Source of the DNA: an uncultured Collinsella sp.
GTDB lineage: Bacteria; Actinomycetota; Coriobacteriia; Coriobacteriales; Coriobacteriaceae
Direction of reading: 5' to 3'
DNA: 64,000 bases
Assembly (NCBI GenBank): GCA_900755685.1
Contig: CAAEHI010000041.1
Coordinates: 1 to 64,000, forward strand
Within the stretch, counting starts at the first letter, position 1, and the number at the start of each line of letters is the position of its first letter. Positions 26,331-35,607 of the stretch are shown here, in pieces. The notes below the pieces were generated by a model that was given only the letters and a program-made list of their open reading frames with translations, was not told the DNA's origin and did not search any database. The translations under genes and the position numbers were made by a program.

Positions 26331-26448
26331 ACAGGCTTCCTTTCGTTTGAGCCGCTCGGCGGCAGTTGCTAACGTACTTATCGTATCAGCAACCGCCGCG
26401 TCCGTACCCGCTCGCACTCCCCCGCCTTTAATCCAATCCCCACAAAAA

Positions 26449-26513
26449 GTTGCGGTGGAATACGGAGTAGATGAGACTTTTGCCAGCCAAAACAGTCCGT
26501 ATTTCACCGCAAC
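26449..26513. repeat. Family C palindrome, copy 3
   Basis: GTTGCGGTGgAATACGGA and TCCGTATTTCACCGCAAC arms around a variable centre. It lies between the GltD-like and OYE-like genes. Confidence 0.8.
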
Positions 26514-26530
26514 TGATGGGCGGGGTGGAG

Positions 26531-27748
26531 TTAGAGGCCCAGGTAGGTGGCCATGCCTTCGACGGCGAGCTTGGCGCCAGCTACGGCGTGGACCACAGTG
26601 AGCGGGCCGTTGACCACGTCGCCGGCGGCAAAGACGCCAGGCACGGTGGTCATGCCATGCTCGTCGACCGAAAGCAGGCCGCGATGGTCGGTCTCCAGAC
26701 CGCCCGTTGTAAGCACGAGCTTGTCCTTGGGCACCTGAGACGCCGCAATCACAACCGTGTCGGCGGACACGTGGTCGAGCTCTTCCTCGTAGCCCACCAC
26801 ATTGTTGTCCTCGTCAAAGATAGCCGTCTCGAACACCGGACCGTTATCATCGATGGCGCAGATCGCCTTGCCGCGCACAATCTCGGCACCGTCAAGCTCG
26901 GTCAACTCCACCTCGTCGTCAATCGCAGAGATATGACGCGAACGGGCATACACAGTGACCTTGCGGGCACCCGAGCGAAGCGCCGTACGGGCCACATCCA
27001 TGGCTACGTTGCCGGCACCGATTACGGCCACGTTTTCGCCGATCGCCACGCTCGTGGGGTCAACGAGATAGTCGATGCCAAAGAGCACATTGCCGCGCGA
27101 CTCGCCGGGAATACCCAGCTTTCGAGCTCGCCAGGTGCCGGTACCAACAAAGACCGCATCGTAGCCGTCGCGCAGCAAGTCGTCGATGTGGAGCGCACCG
27201 CCGATGGTGGTCGAGGGGCGAACGCGCACGCCGAGCGAGCACATCACGTGGCGGTACTTTTGCACGAGCGAGCGCGGCAGACGGAACTCGGGGATACCGT
27301 ACTCCAACACGCCGCCGATCTCGGGCCGCTGTTCAAAAACGGTGACGGCGCAACCCAGCTGCGCCATCTTAATTGCCACGGTAATGCCGGCAGGGCCGGA
27401 GCCGACCACAGCGACCTGCTTGCCGCACGACGGCGCGGCCTTCCACTCTTTGCGGTCCAAATACGCCGTGGAGATATAGTTCTCGATGCTCGAAAAATGC
27501 ACGGGCGCGCCCTTGCGGCCCTGGATGCACGCGCCCTCGCACTGGCCCGAATGGTTGCACACCATAGAGCAGACCGCACTCATCGGGTTATTCTGGAACA
27601 GCAGCTCGCCCGCCTCTTGCAGACGGCGCTGCTTAAAGAGGTCGATAACCTGCGGAATGGGCGTCTGCACCGGACAACCCTTTATTTTACAGAACGCCTT
27701 TTTGCAGCCCAGACAACGATTTGCTTCCTCAACGATATGGATAGCCAC
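26531..27748 (-). CDS. GltD-like NAD(P)-dependent oxidoreductase
   Basis: A 405-residue flavoprotein of the glutamate synthase small subunit / NfnB family. The N-terminal part carries two cysteine clusters for 4Fe-4S centres (CLGCKKAFCKIKGCPVQ; CSMVCNHSGQCEGAC). Then come an FAD-binding Rossmann motif (VVGSGPAGITVAIKMAQLG) and an NAD(P) motif (VIGAGNVAMDVARTAL). No large GltB subunit is present, so it probably moves electrons to or from another partner, perhaps the adjacent OYE-type enzyme. It starts with GTG at 27748, with GAGGGG six bases upstream. A sequence close to the KDG operator lies just before it. Confidence 0.85.
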   Translation of the reverse strand: MAIHIVEEANRCLGCKKAFCKIKGCPVQTPIPQVIDLFKQRRLQEAGELLFQNNPMSAVCSMVCNHSGQCEGACIQGRKGAPVHFSSIENYISTAYLDRKEWKAAPSCGKQVAVVGSGPAGITVAIKMAQLGCAVTVFEQRPEIGGVLEYGIPEFRLPRSLVQKYRHVMCSLGVRVRPSTTIGGALHIDDLLRDGYDAVFVGTGTWRARKLGIPGESRGNVLFGIDYLVDPTSVAIGENVAVIGAGNVAMDVARTALRSGARKVTVYARSRHISAIDDEVELTELDGAEIVRGKAICAIDDNGPVFETAIFDEDNNVVGYEEELDHVSADTVVIAASQVPKDKLVLTTGGLETDHRGLLSVDEHGMTTVPGVFAAGDVVNGPLTVVHAVAGAKLAVEGMATYLGL

Positions 27749-27771
27749 GCAATTCCCCTCTATTGACCTGG

Positions 27772-27787
27772 ACGAAATCGGCTTCCT
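27772..27787. promoter_or_regulatory. KDG-operator-like sequence, imperfect
   Basis: ACGAAATCGGCTTCCT differs at two of sixteen positions from the palindromic operator at 17676 (read on the other strand). It lies 24 bp upstream of the GltD-like start. Confidence 0.35.
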
Positions 27788-27923
27788 AAACCAATTTGCC
27801 CGAATTTATAACCATAGATACGTCAACAGTGCGGAAAAGGGCACCGAAAAGCATCTCACAAACGCGCAGTAGCAACCCTTCCCTCGCACAGAGCCACTGT
27901 GCAGCCCCGTCATCGAGATCAAA

Positions 27924-27953
27924 AGATTCGCCACCCCTACGAATGGCGAATCT
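27924..27953 (-). terminator. Terminator of the uxa operon
   Basis: AGATTCGCCA and TGGCGAATCT form a 10-bp stem followed on the minus strand by TTTT, directly downstream of uxaA. Confidence 0.85.
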
Positions 27954-27955
27954 CT

Positions 27956-29440
27956 CTACAGGCAGACGCCGTCTTTCCAGATACTGATCTCGTGGCAACC
28001 GCGGCGCTCGGCACTCGTTAGCTTACCGCTCGCTGTATCCAGTACCAGCTGATATAGGTCTCCGGCGGCCTCATCGAGCGTGCACTCGCCCGTAGCCACC
28101 ACGCCGGCGTTAAAGTCCATCCAGTTGGCCTTGTGGTCGCACAGACGCTGATTGGTGAACACCTTGAGGGTGGGCGCCGGTGCACCAAACGGCGTGCCGC
28201 GTCCAGTCGAGAACAGAATCACGTGGCAGCCAGCAGCCGTCAACGCCGTGGTGGATACCATGTCGTTGCCCGGGCCGCACAGCATGTTCAGGCCATGCCT
28301 GGTGACCTGACCGGCATACGGCAGCACGTCGACGATGGGTGCAGAGCCGCCCTTCTGCACGCAGCCGCAACTCTTGTCCTCGAGCGTGGTGATGCCACCG
28401 TCCTTGTTACCGGGACTCGGGTTCTCGTAGACCACCTCGCCATGGCTAATAAAGTAATCCTTAAAACCGTTAAGCATGTCAGAGGCGGCGTCAAAGACCT
28501 GCTCGTTCTCGCAGCGATCGAGCAGGATGCTCTCCGCGCCAAACATCTCGGGCACCTCGGTGAGCACCGACGTGCCACCGCGGGCGACGACCATATCGCT
28601 CACGCGACCGATCGTGGGGTTGGCGGTAATGCCCGAAAGACCGTCAGAGCCGCCGCACTTAAGACCAATAACCAGCTCGGAGGCCGGAATGGGCTCACGC
28701 TTGGCCTGCTTGGCCAAGTCAGCCAGCTCGGACAGAATCTTGTGGCCCTCGATCTGCTCGTCGGCTACATCCTGGCAGGTGAGAAAACGAACGCGCTCGT
28801 GATCGAAGTCACCGAGCTCGTCGAGCACCTGCTGATGCGTGCAATTCTCGCAACCGAGCGACAAGAACAGCACGCCCGCGGCGTTTGCGTGACGCGACAG
28901 CGCCACCAGCAGACGACGGGTCTGGGCATGGTCGGCGCCGGTCTGTGAGCAACCGAACGGATGCGGGAAGTAATAGACGCCCTCCAACGAGCCCTCGACC
29001 AGGTCCTGAGCCTGCTCGCACATGGCACGAGCGACTTCGTTGACGCAACCGACGGTGGGAATGATCCAAAGCTCATTGCGCGTGGCGGCACGACCGTCGG
29101 CACGGCGGAAGCCCATAAAGGTCTCGGCCTCGACCGGCTCAACGACCGGATGTGTCGGATTGTAGGCGTACTCGATCTCACCCGAGAGGTTGGTCTTCAC
29201 GTTGTGCGTGTGCAGCCACTGGCCGGGCTGAATGTCCTTCGTCACGTGGCCGATGGGAAGACCGTACTTGATGACATCCTCACCGGCTGCAATGGCGCGC
29301 ACGGCCATCTTGTGACCCTGCGGGATATCCTCCGCGGCAACGACCTCGCCCACGCCGGGAACCTCGACGGCAGCACCCTTGGCGAGCGGCGACAGCGCAA
29401 CGATGACGTTGTCGGCCGGATTGATCTGGATAGTGTTCAT
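27956..29440 (-). CDS. uxaA: Altronate dehydratase
   Basis: Removes water from D-altronate to give 2-keto-3-deoxygluconate in galacturonate breakdown. The 494-residue protein joins an N-terminal SAF domain (residues 1-95, with the GHKMAVRAIAAGEDVIKYG segment) to the large UxaA/GarD catalytic domain, which carries conserved Cys and His residues likely to bind the metal (FGCSQTGADH; LGCENCTHQQ; GLKCGGSDGLSGI; KSCGC). Length is normal. Last gene of the operon, 78 bp after uxaB, and followed by a terminator. A small hairpin separates it from uxaB. Confidence 0.92.
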   Translation of the reverse strand: MNTIQINPADNVIVALSPLAKGAAVEVPGVGEVVAAEDIPQGHKMAVRAIAAGEDVIKYGLPIGHVTKDIQPGQWLHTHNVKTNLSGEIEYAYNPTHPVVEPVEAETFMGFRRADGRAATRNELWIIPTVGCVNEVARAMCEQAQDLVEGSLEGVYYFPHPFGCSQTGADHAQTRRLLVALSRHANAAGVLFLSLGCENCTHQQVLDELGDFDHERVRFLTCQDVADEQIEGHKILSELADLAKQAKREPIPASELVIGLKCGGSDGLSGITANPTIGRVSDMVVARGGTSVLTEVPEMFGAESILLDRCENEQVFDAASDMLNGFKDYFISHGEVVYENPSPGNKDGGITTLEDKSCGCVQKGGSAPIVDVLPYAGQVTRHGLNMLCGPGNDMVSTTALTAAGCHVILFSTGRGTPFGAPAPTLKVFTNQRLCDHKANWMDFNAGVVATGECTLDEAAGDLYQLVLDTASGKLTSAERRGCHEISIWKDGVCL

Positions 29441-29482
29441 TACAAAGAGTCCTAACCCTACAGGTTGAGCAGAAGTCGAGTG

Positions 29483-29508
29483 ACGCCCGCCAGTTACCCG
29501 GCGGGCGT
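29483..29508 (-). terminator. Hairpin between uxaB and uxaA
   Basis: ACGCCCGCC and GGCGGGCGT pair around eight bases. No T run follows, so it may be a processing or stabilising hairpin rather than a terminator. Confidence 0.45.
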
Positions 29509-29518
29509 ACAGAAGGAT

Positions 29519-31033
29519 TTAGGCCTGAGCGTTCGCGAACGCCTGCTTGACGCCCTCGGAGCGCACGACGGCGAGAACGTTGACGACAAACTCCTCCAGG
29601 CCGGCGATCTGCGTAAGATCCTCGCCCCACATTTGCTCGTTGGAGAGCACATCGTGCACCAGCTCGGCGTCGTCGGCGCCGGCGTGAGCAGCGTAGAAGT
29701 CGAGCACAAAGGCGTCGTCCTGAGCGGTGTACTCGGTGCCGTCGGAGCGACGCAGGTGCAGGCCGTCGCCCTCGCGGGACACGAGCTCCTGCGTGTAGAA
29801 GGAGATGAGCGTGGCCAGGCTCGTCGCCAGGCACTTGGGCAGGTTGCCGGTCTTGGCAACGTGGTCCTTGAGCGTAGGCAGGTCGCGGGCACGCCACTTA
29901 GCCGTGGAGTTGAGGCAGATAGAGAGCAGCGCGTGGTCGATAAACGGATTGTCGAAGCGGTTCTCGACGGCGGCGGCAAAGGCCTTGCAATCCTCGACAT
30001 CCAGATCGGTGGCGAGCGTTGGGATGACCTCGTCGTAGAGCATGGTGTTCATGAAGCCGCGGACGGTCTCGTCGTGCATGCAATCGCGCACGATATCAAA
30101 GCCGGCAACCCAGGAACCCGGGACAAAGGCGGTGTGGGCGCCGTTGAGGATGCGGACCTTGCGCTTCTTGTACGGGGTAACGTCGGGGGTCACAAAGACA
30201 CCCGGCAGGCCGGCCTTCACGAAGGGCAGACGCTCCTTGAGCGACTCGTCACCCTGGATGCCCCACATCTGGAAGGGCTCGCGCACGGCCAAGAACGGAT
30301 CCTCATAGCCCAAACGCTCGGCCACGGCAGCGGCCTCCTTGGGATCGCGGATGCGACCCGGAACGATGGTGTCGACGAGCGTGGTGCAGACGGTGCAGTC
30401 GTTGGCCATCCACTGCGAAAACTCGTCCTCCCAGCCCCAGTCGCTCACGTACTGGTTCATAATGCGCAGCAGCTCCTCGCCGTTATGGTCGATGAGCTCG
30501 CAGGCGAGCACGATGACGCCCGGCTTGCCGGCAGCCCAGCGGGCATGGAGCACCTGGGCAAGCTTGGCAGGGAAGCTCGCGGGGGGCATGTCGTCGGCCT
30601 TGCAGGACGGATCGTAGGCGATACCGGCCTCGGTGGTGTTGGAGACGATAATCTCCAGGTCATCGGAAACGGCGACCTCCATCATGGCACGGTAGTCAGC
30701 CTCGCGATACGGATTGAGGCAACGGCTGCAGGCGCTGATCACGCGGGAATCGTCAACCGTGTCACCGTTCTCCTTGCCGCGCACCAGTACGGTGTACAGG
30801 CCATCCTGGGCATTGATACCATCGGCGAAATCGAAGGCGCCGCTGATGGGCTGCACCATGACGACCTTGCCGTTCCAACCGGTGGCCTCGTTGCCCATAT
30901 CGAAGAAACGATCGACGAAGGCGCGCAGGAAATTGCCCTCGCCAAACTGCAGGACCTTCTCGGGGGCGTCCTTGGGCAGCACATAGCCCTCGTAGCCGAT
31001 CTTCTCGAGCGTCTCGTAGCTGATGTTATTCAT
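29519..31033 (-). CDS. uxaB: Tagaturonate reductase (mannitol dehydrogenase family)
   Basis: NADH-dependent reduction of D-tagaturonate to D-altronate. A 504-residue member of the polyol-specific long-chain dehydrogenases: N-terminal QFGEGNFLRAFVDRFFD nucleotide-binding segment, the NTTEAG turn, and the C-terminal catalytic helix region KKRKVRILNGAHTAF with the lysine and His typical of UxaB. Similar enzymes reduce fructuronate (UxuB); the neighbouring UxaA and the absence of UxuA favour UxaB. It lies 78 bp downstream of the transporter gene. Confidence 0.88.
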   Translation of the reverse strand: MNNISYETLEKIGYEGYVLPKDAPEKVLQFGEGNFLRAFVDRFFDMGNEATGWNGKVVMVQPISGAFDFADGINAQDGLYTVLVRGKENGDTVDDSRVISACSRCLNPYREADYRAMMEVAVSDDLEIIVSNTTEAGIAYDPSCKADDMPPASFPAKLAQVLHARWAAGKPGVIVLACELIDHNGEELLRIMNQYVSDWGWEDEFSQWMANDCTVCTTLVDTIVPGRIRDPKEAAAVAERLGYEDPFLAVREPFQMWGIQGDESLKERLPFVKAGLPGVFVTPDVTPYKKRKVRILNGAHTAFVPGSWVAGFDIVRDCMHDETVRGFMNTMLYDEVIPTLATDLDVEDCKAFAAAVENRFDNPFIDHALLSICLNSTAKWRARDLPTLKDHVAKTGNLPKCLATSLATLISFYTQELVSREGDGLHLRRSDGTEYTAQDDAFVLDFYAAHAGADDAELVHDVLSNEQMWGEDLTQIAGLEEFVVNVLAVVRSEGVKQAFANAQA

Positions 31034-31111
31034 AGAGGTTTTCCTCTCAACTCAAGTCCCGGTACGGCATCGCCGCACCGGGTTGCATTCATGATTGTTT
31101 AAGCAGCGGGG

Positions 31112-32617
31112 CTATTTATCGATCGTCTCGATAGTGCTCTCGCCGATCTTGCCACGTTCCCAGCGACCATTCGACAGGTCGTTGGAAATGGAATTGAACT
31201 TCTTCTCGGTAATGTCGTAGAGAGCGAAGATAATCAAGGCTGCTACCAGAAGGGCGCAGGCGGGATAAATCGTCAGAGCGCCCTTAATGCCAAGCAGCGT
31301 GGCAGCCGTCTGGGGCTTATTTGCCACATATCCGGTAAGGGCAAGGATGCCGCCGGAAATGATCGCGGCAAGGGATTGCGCAAGCTTACGAGAAAAGTTG
31401 AACGCGGCGTAGGTCGTACCCTCCTTGCGGATTCCCGTGTGCCATTCACCGTAATCAATAACATCGGAAACCAAGTTCCAGGTGATACCGTTGGGGATGG
31501 CAAGCGCGACGTAGCCGATGGTGACGAAGATGATGAACGTCACGGTATTGGTCGGCAGGATGAAGTTGAGGCCGTTTGCCACGGCACCGACGATAAAGCA
31601 GGCAACGCACGTGCGCTTCTTGCCAAAATGCTTGACGAGCGTCGGGATGGCGAGAATGGCGACAACCGACGTTCCGATCATGATGCCGTTGACAATGGGC
31701 TGCAACGCGATGTTACCCAGGTTGTACTGGCAGAAATACACCATCATGGTGTTGTTGGTGTTCATGGCCGAGATGGTAAACAGCGTAAGCAGGATAACTG
31801 CCCCCAGGTTCTTGTTGGTGAAAACGACCTTGAAATACGTGCTGAATGCGCTCGACTTCTTGCCGGCCTTTCCCGCAGCCTTCTCCTCGGCCTGTCGATC
31901 GATACGGATATGCTCGCGCGTTCCCAAAAAGCAGATGGCGAATCCGGCGATGCCACACAGTCCCATGACGACAGCTGCAATCGTATAGCCGTGCGGATTG
32001 CCGTCGAGTGTGTCGCCACCCGCAAAGAACAGGACCAATGGGATGAACGCTACGCCCGTGATGAGCTGTGCGCAGAGCGAACCGGCCTGGCGCGTTGACG
32101 CCATGTGCGCGCGGTCATCGACGTCACGCGTCATTACCGTGGCCAGAGATCCGTATGGCACGTTGGTGAAGCTGTATACGACGCCCCAGATCATGTAGGT
32201 TATCAGCGCATAGGCAATTTTGCCCGCCATGGGAATATCGGGCGCAGTGAAGGTCACCACGGTTAGAACGGCAAGGATCACGGCCGAAACCATCATGACC
32301 GGACGAAACCGACCGTGCTTGCCAATCTTCTTTCTACCGTCGACGAATGCACCGGCAATCGGGTCCATGAACGCATCGAAAATCTTGGTGACGGCGAAAA
32401 TCAGGCTCACTACGCCTGGCGAAATCAGGCAGATGTCAGTGTAGAACTTGGTCAGATATGCCTGACCAAGATCGAACATGAATCCGTTGCCCAAATCGCC
32501 AAAGCCATAGCAGATTTTCTCACGCCAGCTCAACTTGATATCCTGCGAGCTCTGCATCGATCCCGAATCCGCCTGAGCAGACACGATCTGCTCGTTTTTC
32601 TGTTGCCCTGTTCCCAT
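31112..32617 (-). CDS. GPH-type sugar acid transporter
   Basis: A 501-residue glycoside-pentoside-hexuronide:cation symporter with twelve hydrophobic segments and the family motif near GAFVDGRKKIGKHGRFRP. The early GFGDLGNGFMFDLGQAYLTKFYTD stretch is typical. Sitting between uxaC and uxaB it is very likely the galacturonate or glucuronate importer. I take the ATG at 32617 (MGTGQQKNE), with GGGGAGG seven bases upstream; an earlier in-frame start lacks such a site. Confidence 0.85.
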   Translation of the reverse strand: MGTGQQKNEQIVSAQADSGSMQSSQDIKLSWREKICYGFGDLGNGFMFDLGQAYLTKFYTDICLISPGVVSLIFAVTKIFDAFMDPIAGAFVDGRKKIGKHGRFRPVMMVSAVILAVLTVVTFTAPDIPMAGKIAYALITYMIWGVVYSFTNVPYGSLATVMTRDVDDRAHMASTRQAGSLCAQLITGVAFIPLVLFFAGGDTLDGNPHGYTIAAVVMGLCGIAGFAICFLGTREHIRIDRQAEEKAAGKAGKKSSAFSTYFKVVFTNKNLGAVILLTLFTISAMNTNNTMMVYFCQYNLGNIALQPIVNGIMIGTSVVAILAIPTLVKHFGKKRTCVACFIVGAVANGLNFILPTNTVTFIIFVTIGYVALAIPNGITWNLVSDVIDYGEWHTGIRKEGTTYAAFNFSRKLAQSLAAIISGGILALTGYVANKPQTAATLLGIKGALTIYPACALLVAALIIFALYDITEKKFNSISNDLSNGRWERGKIGESTIETIDK

Positions 32618-32667
32618 ATGGTCCCTCCCCTTTGCAACCGATTTCACCAATCGGAACACATACAGAT

Positions 32668-34095
32668 CTATGCCTCGACAGTGTCCAGATCGAAGCCAAA
32701 GTAGCGAACGGAGTTGTTGTAGCTGATGTCACGCACGATGGTACCCAGCAGCTCCATGTCGGCCGGATACTTGCCCTGCTCAACCCACTCGCCGATCACG
32801 CCGCACAGCACGCGACGGAAATACTCGTGACGCGGATAGGACAGAAAGGAGCGAGAGTCGGTGAGCATGCCGACAAAGTTGCCCAGGACGCCCTCGTTGG
32901 CAAGGGCGGTAAGCTGCTCGCGCATGCCGACCTCGTTGTCGTTGAACCACCAGGCGGAACCGTTCTGGATCTTACCGGCAGTCGGGGCCTCCTGGAAGCA
33001 ACCCATCACGGTATCGATCATGGTGTTGTCGATGGGGTTCAAGCTGTACAGGATGGTCTTGGGCAGACCGCAGGTCTCCTGGATGGAGTTGAGGAAATCG
33101 GCGAGCTGGTCGGACGGCGTGTAGTTGGAGATGCAGTCATAACCGGTATCGGGGCCGAGCTTGGCAAACATGGCACGGTTGTTGTCGCGCTTGCAGCCAA
33201 AGTGCAGCTGCATGGCCCAGCCCAGGCGGACATACTCGCCGGCGACAAACTGCATAAAGGCGGTCTTGTACTTGAGGACCTCTTCCTCGGTGAGCGGCTC
33301 GGCAGCCAGGCCCTTGGCAAAGATGGCCTCGATCTCGTCGGCGGTAGCCGGGACGTACATAACGTAATCGAGTGCGTGGTCGGAGGCGCGGCAGCCCAGC
33401 TCGTGAGCAACGTCGTAGCGCTTGGAGATGGCAGACTTCATGCCCTCAAAGTCGCCGACCTCAACGCCGGCAACCTCGGAAAGATGCTTGCAGTAGTCGG
33501 CGAACTCCTGGCCGCGCTCGATGCGCAGAGCGGCGTCGGGGCGCATGGCGGGAACGACCTGAACGTCAAAACTGTCATCGGCGGCAATCTTCTTGTGCCA
33601 CTCAAAGCTGTCGGCGGGGTCGTCGGTAGTGCAGATCATGCGGACGTTGGACTGCTTGATCAGGTTGCGGCAGGTAAAGCTGGCCTCGGCGAGCTTGGCG
33701 TTGGCAAGGTCCCAGACCTCCTGGGCAGTCTTGCCGTTGAGGACGCCCTCGTAGCCAAAGTAGCGCTTAAGCTCCAGGTGGCTCCACTCAAAGACGGGGT
33801 TGCCAACGCAGCGACCCAGGGTCTCGGCCCACTTTTGGAACTTCTCGCGAGCAGGGGCGTCGCCAGTGATAAAACGCTCGTCGACGCCGTTGGCACGCAT
33901 CAAGCGCCACTTGTAGTGGTCGCCGCCCAGCCAAACCTCGGTGATGTTCTCGAAACGCTTGTCCTCCCAAATCTCCTTGGGAGAAATGTGGCAATGGTAG
34001 TCGACGATGGGCATGCCCTCGGCAAAGTTGTGGAACAGCTCCTCGCCGGTCTTGGTGCTCAGCAGGAAATCCTGATCGTCCATGAAGTTTTTCAT
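32668..34095 (-). CDS. uxaC: Uronate isomerase
   Basis: Interconverts D-glucuronate/D-fructuronate and D-galacturonate/D-tagaturonate, the entry step of the pathway. A 475-residue metal-dependent hydrolase-fold enzyme with DYHCHISPKEI near the N-terminus as the metal-binding HxH, plus LTDSRSFLSYPRHEYFRR near the end. Length agrees with E. coli UxaC (470). The start at 34095 (MKNFMDDQDF) has AAAGGGG upstream. First gene of uxaC-transporter-uxaB-uxaA, behind two LacI operators. Confidence 0.95.
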   Translation of the reverse strand: MKNFMDDQDFLLSTKTGEELFHNFAEGMPIVDYHCHISPKEIWEDKRFENITEVWLGGDHYKWRLMRANGVDERFITGDAPAREKFQKWAETLGRCVGNPVFEWSHLELKRYFGYEGVLNGKTAQEVWDLANAKLAEASFTCRNLIKQSNVRMICTTDDPADSFEWHKKIAADDSFDVQVVPAMRPDAALRIERGQEFADYCKHLSEVAGVEVGDFEGMKSAISKRYDVAHELGCRASDHALDYVMYVPATADEIEAIFAKGLAAEPLTEEEVLKYKTAFMQFVAGEYVRLGWAMQLHFGCKRDNNRAMFAKLGPDTGYDCISNYTPSDQLADFLNSIQETCGLPKTILYSLNPIDNTMIDTVMGCFQEAPTAGKIQNGSAWWFNDNEVGMREQLTALANEGVLGNFVGMLTDSRSFLSYPRHEYFRRVLCGVIGEWVEQGKYPADMELLGTIVRDISYNNSVRYFGFDLDTVEA

Positions 34096-34147
34096 CAAAC
34101 AACCCCTTTGTTTGCGGAGCGGGCGCACAATACGCTCGTCATCCTCT

Positions 34148-34200
34148 AGGTGAACGTTCACCATCTTAGTGCAAAATGCGTTACAAGGTGAACGTTCACT
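34148..34200 (-). promoter_or_regulatory. uxa operon promoter with two LacI operators
   Basis: Two copies of the palindrome GTGAACGTTCAC lie at 34150-34161 and 34188-34199, centres 38 bp apart. Between them, on the minus strand, is a -10-like TAAGAT (34163-34168) with TTCACC 18 bp upstream inside the distal operator. A repressor bound at either site would cover the promoter. Confidence 0.75.
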
Positions 34201-34281
34201 TAACCATCATGGGGCGAACGGTAGGTTTTGACCGCTTAACGGTTGCCGAGCCATGGACCCTGCGTTGGATCGGCACAAAGA

Positions 34282-34317
34282 AAGGCCGCTGACGGCAGAT
34301 TCGCCATCAGCGGCCTT
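34282..34317. terminator. Terminator of the hexuronate LacI gene
   Basis: AAGGCCGCTGA and TCAGCGGCCTT form an 11-bp stem downstream of the minus-strand regulator and upstream of the uxaC promoter. Confidence 0.75.
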
Positions 34318-34380
34318 CGAAACAATTTTTCGATACCCCCGCCAAAAAGTACGCGACAAGTAGGGAGCTCCCTAAACGCA

Positions 34381-35460
34381 TTAGATTCCGGCGAGCTCGC
34401 AGTAACGATCGACGTTGCTGGCAAACACCATCTCAACAGCCCCCTTTTGCACAGGCTCCGCTGGTGTCTTTCCCCACAGCAGGTAATCGCCTAAGGTCTT
34501 GGCGCCACGATATGCCAGACTCACCGGGTCCTTGTAGACGATGTTGGTAAAGATGCCCCGACGCAAAGCCAGCGCACTTTCTGGGAACAGATCGTTGCCA
34601 ATCACCATTACTTCGCCGGCCTTGTTAGCCGCGACAAGCGCATCGGCAATCAGCTCAGAGCCCACGGCGAACACGCTGCAGATCAACTCGGGGGCTTCCG
34701 ATGACTTTAGACGCTGGTTGAGCTCGTGCTCGAGCTGCTTGACCTGGGCATGAGCACCGGTCAGATCCTCGACCTGCCAGGGAACATTGTGCTCGCGAAG
34801 GTAATTGTGGAAGGCGCGAGCGGTCAAATAGTGCGAGTCGGTGTAGGGGTCGCCCGCCAATAATAGCACGCGGGTATCGGTCCCAGAAGCGTGAACCAGG
34901 TTGGCCGCCTGCTCGGCCATCAGGCTTCCCGCCGTGGAGTAGTCGGCCAAACTAGCGCCCAGGCGATCGAGGTGAGGGCGGTCGCCGTCAACGAGCTCAA
35001 TCGTCACGCCCGCCTCGGCGATCTGCCCCAAAAGCTCAGTCGCACGATCGTCGCCCGGCGCATAGGCGAGCAAACCATCAATCTTCTCGCCCACCTGCAG
35101 ACGCTCGTCGATTTGCTCGAGTGCATCAGCGTAGCCGCCCACGCCAAATTCAACGCGTTCAACGGTAATGCCCTGGTCGATGACCTCTTGCTCAAAGCGA
35201 TTGCAGCCTTCCCATAGGTAACGATAGAAATAAGCGCCCTCACGCGATGCGCACGGCAGACAAAACAGCAGATTGATGTCCTTACGACGCAGGCTCGAAG
35301 CACTCGTGTTGCGGTGATAGCCCATCTCCTCAGCCTTAGCATTAACCTTGGCACGCACAGACTCGCTCACGCCGGCCTTGCCCGTAAGGGCCTTATGCAC
35401 GGTGTTAATGGAAACGCCAAGCTCGGCGGCTATGTCCTTCATGGTGACGCGTGCGCTCAT
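34381..35460 (-). CDS. LacI family repressor of the hexuronate operon
   Basis: A 359-residue LacI-type protein: helix-turn-helix VTMKDIAAELGVSINTVHKAL, hinge ASSLRRKD, and a ligand domain related to D-ribose/xylose-binding proteins, with DGLLAYAPGDD and VIGNDLFPESA segments. It lies upstream of uxaC on the same strand and its likely targets, two GTGAACGTTCAC sites, lie between them. The third such site is 12.6 kb away before the YczE-like gene. The start at 35460 has GGAG eight bases upstream. Confidence 0.85.
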   Translation of the reverse strand: MSARVTMKDIAAELGVSINTVHKALTGKAGVSESVRAKVNAKAEEMGYHRNTSASSLRRKDINLLFCLPCASREGAYFYRYLWEGCNRFEQEVIDQGITVERVEFGVGGYADALEQIDERLQVGEKIDGLLAYAPGDDRATELLGQIAEAGVTIELVDGDRPHLDRLGASLADYSTAGSLMAEQAANLVHASGTDTRVLLLAGDPYTDSHYLTARAFHNYLREHNVPWQVEDLTGAHAQVKQLEHELNQRLKSSEAPELICSVFAVGSELIADALVAANKAGEVMVIGNDLFPESALALRRGIFTNIVYKDPVSLAYRGAKTLGDYLLWGKTPAEPVQKGAVEMVFASNVDRYCELAGI

Positions 35461-35562
35461 AGGGTTACTCCGGTACAGACGGGCAGCTAATAAATAATTC
35501 AGTTAACGATACCCCAAAAAATGCATGTCTACTCGCCGCACTCACGCTCGAATGTGTAAAAA

Positions 35563-35588
35563 GCCCCGCGAACGGATGCTCGCGGGGC
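35563..35588 (-). terminator. Terminator after the feo cluster
   Basis: GCCCCGCGA and TCGCGGGGC form a 9-bp stem followed on the minus strand by TTTTT. It is downstream of the Cys-rich protein gene. Confidence 0.88.
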
Positions 35589-35607
35589 GTTCAAGATACC
35601 CAGTTGT

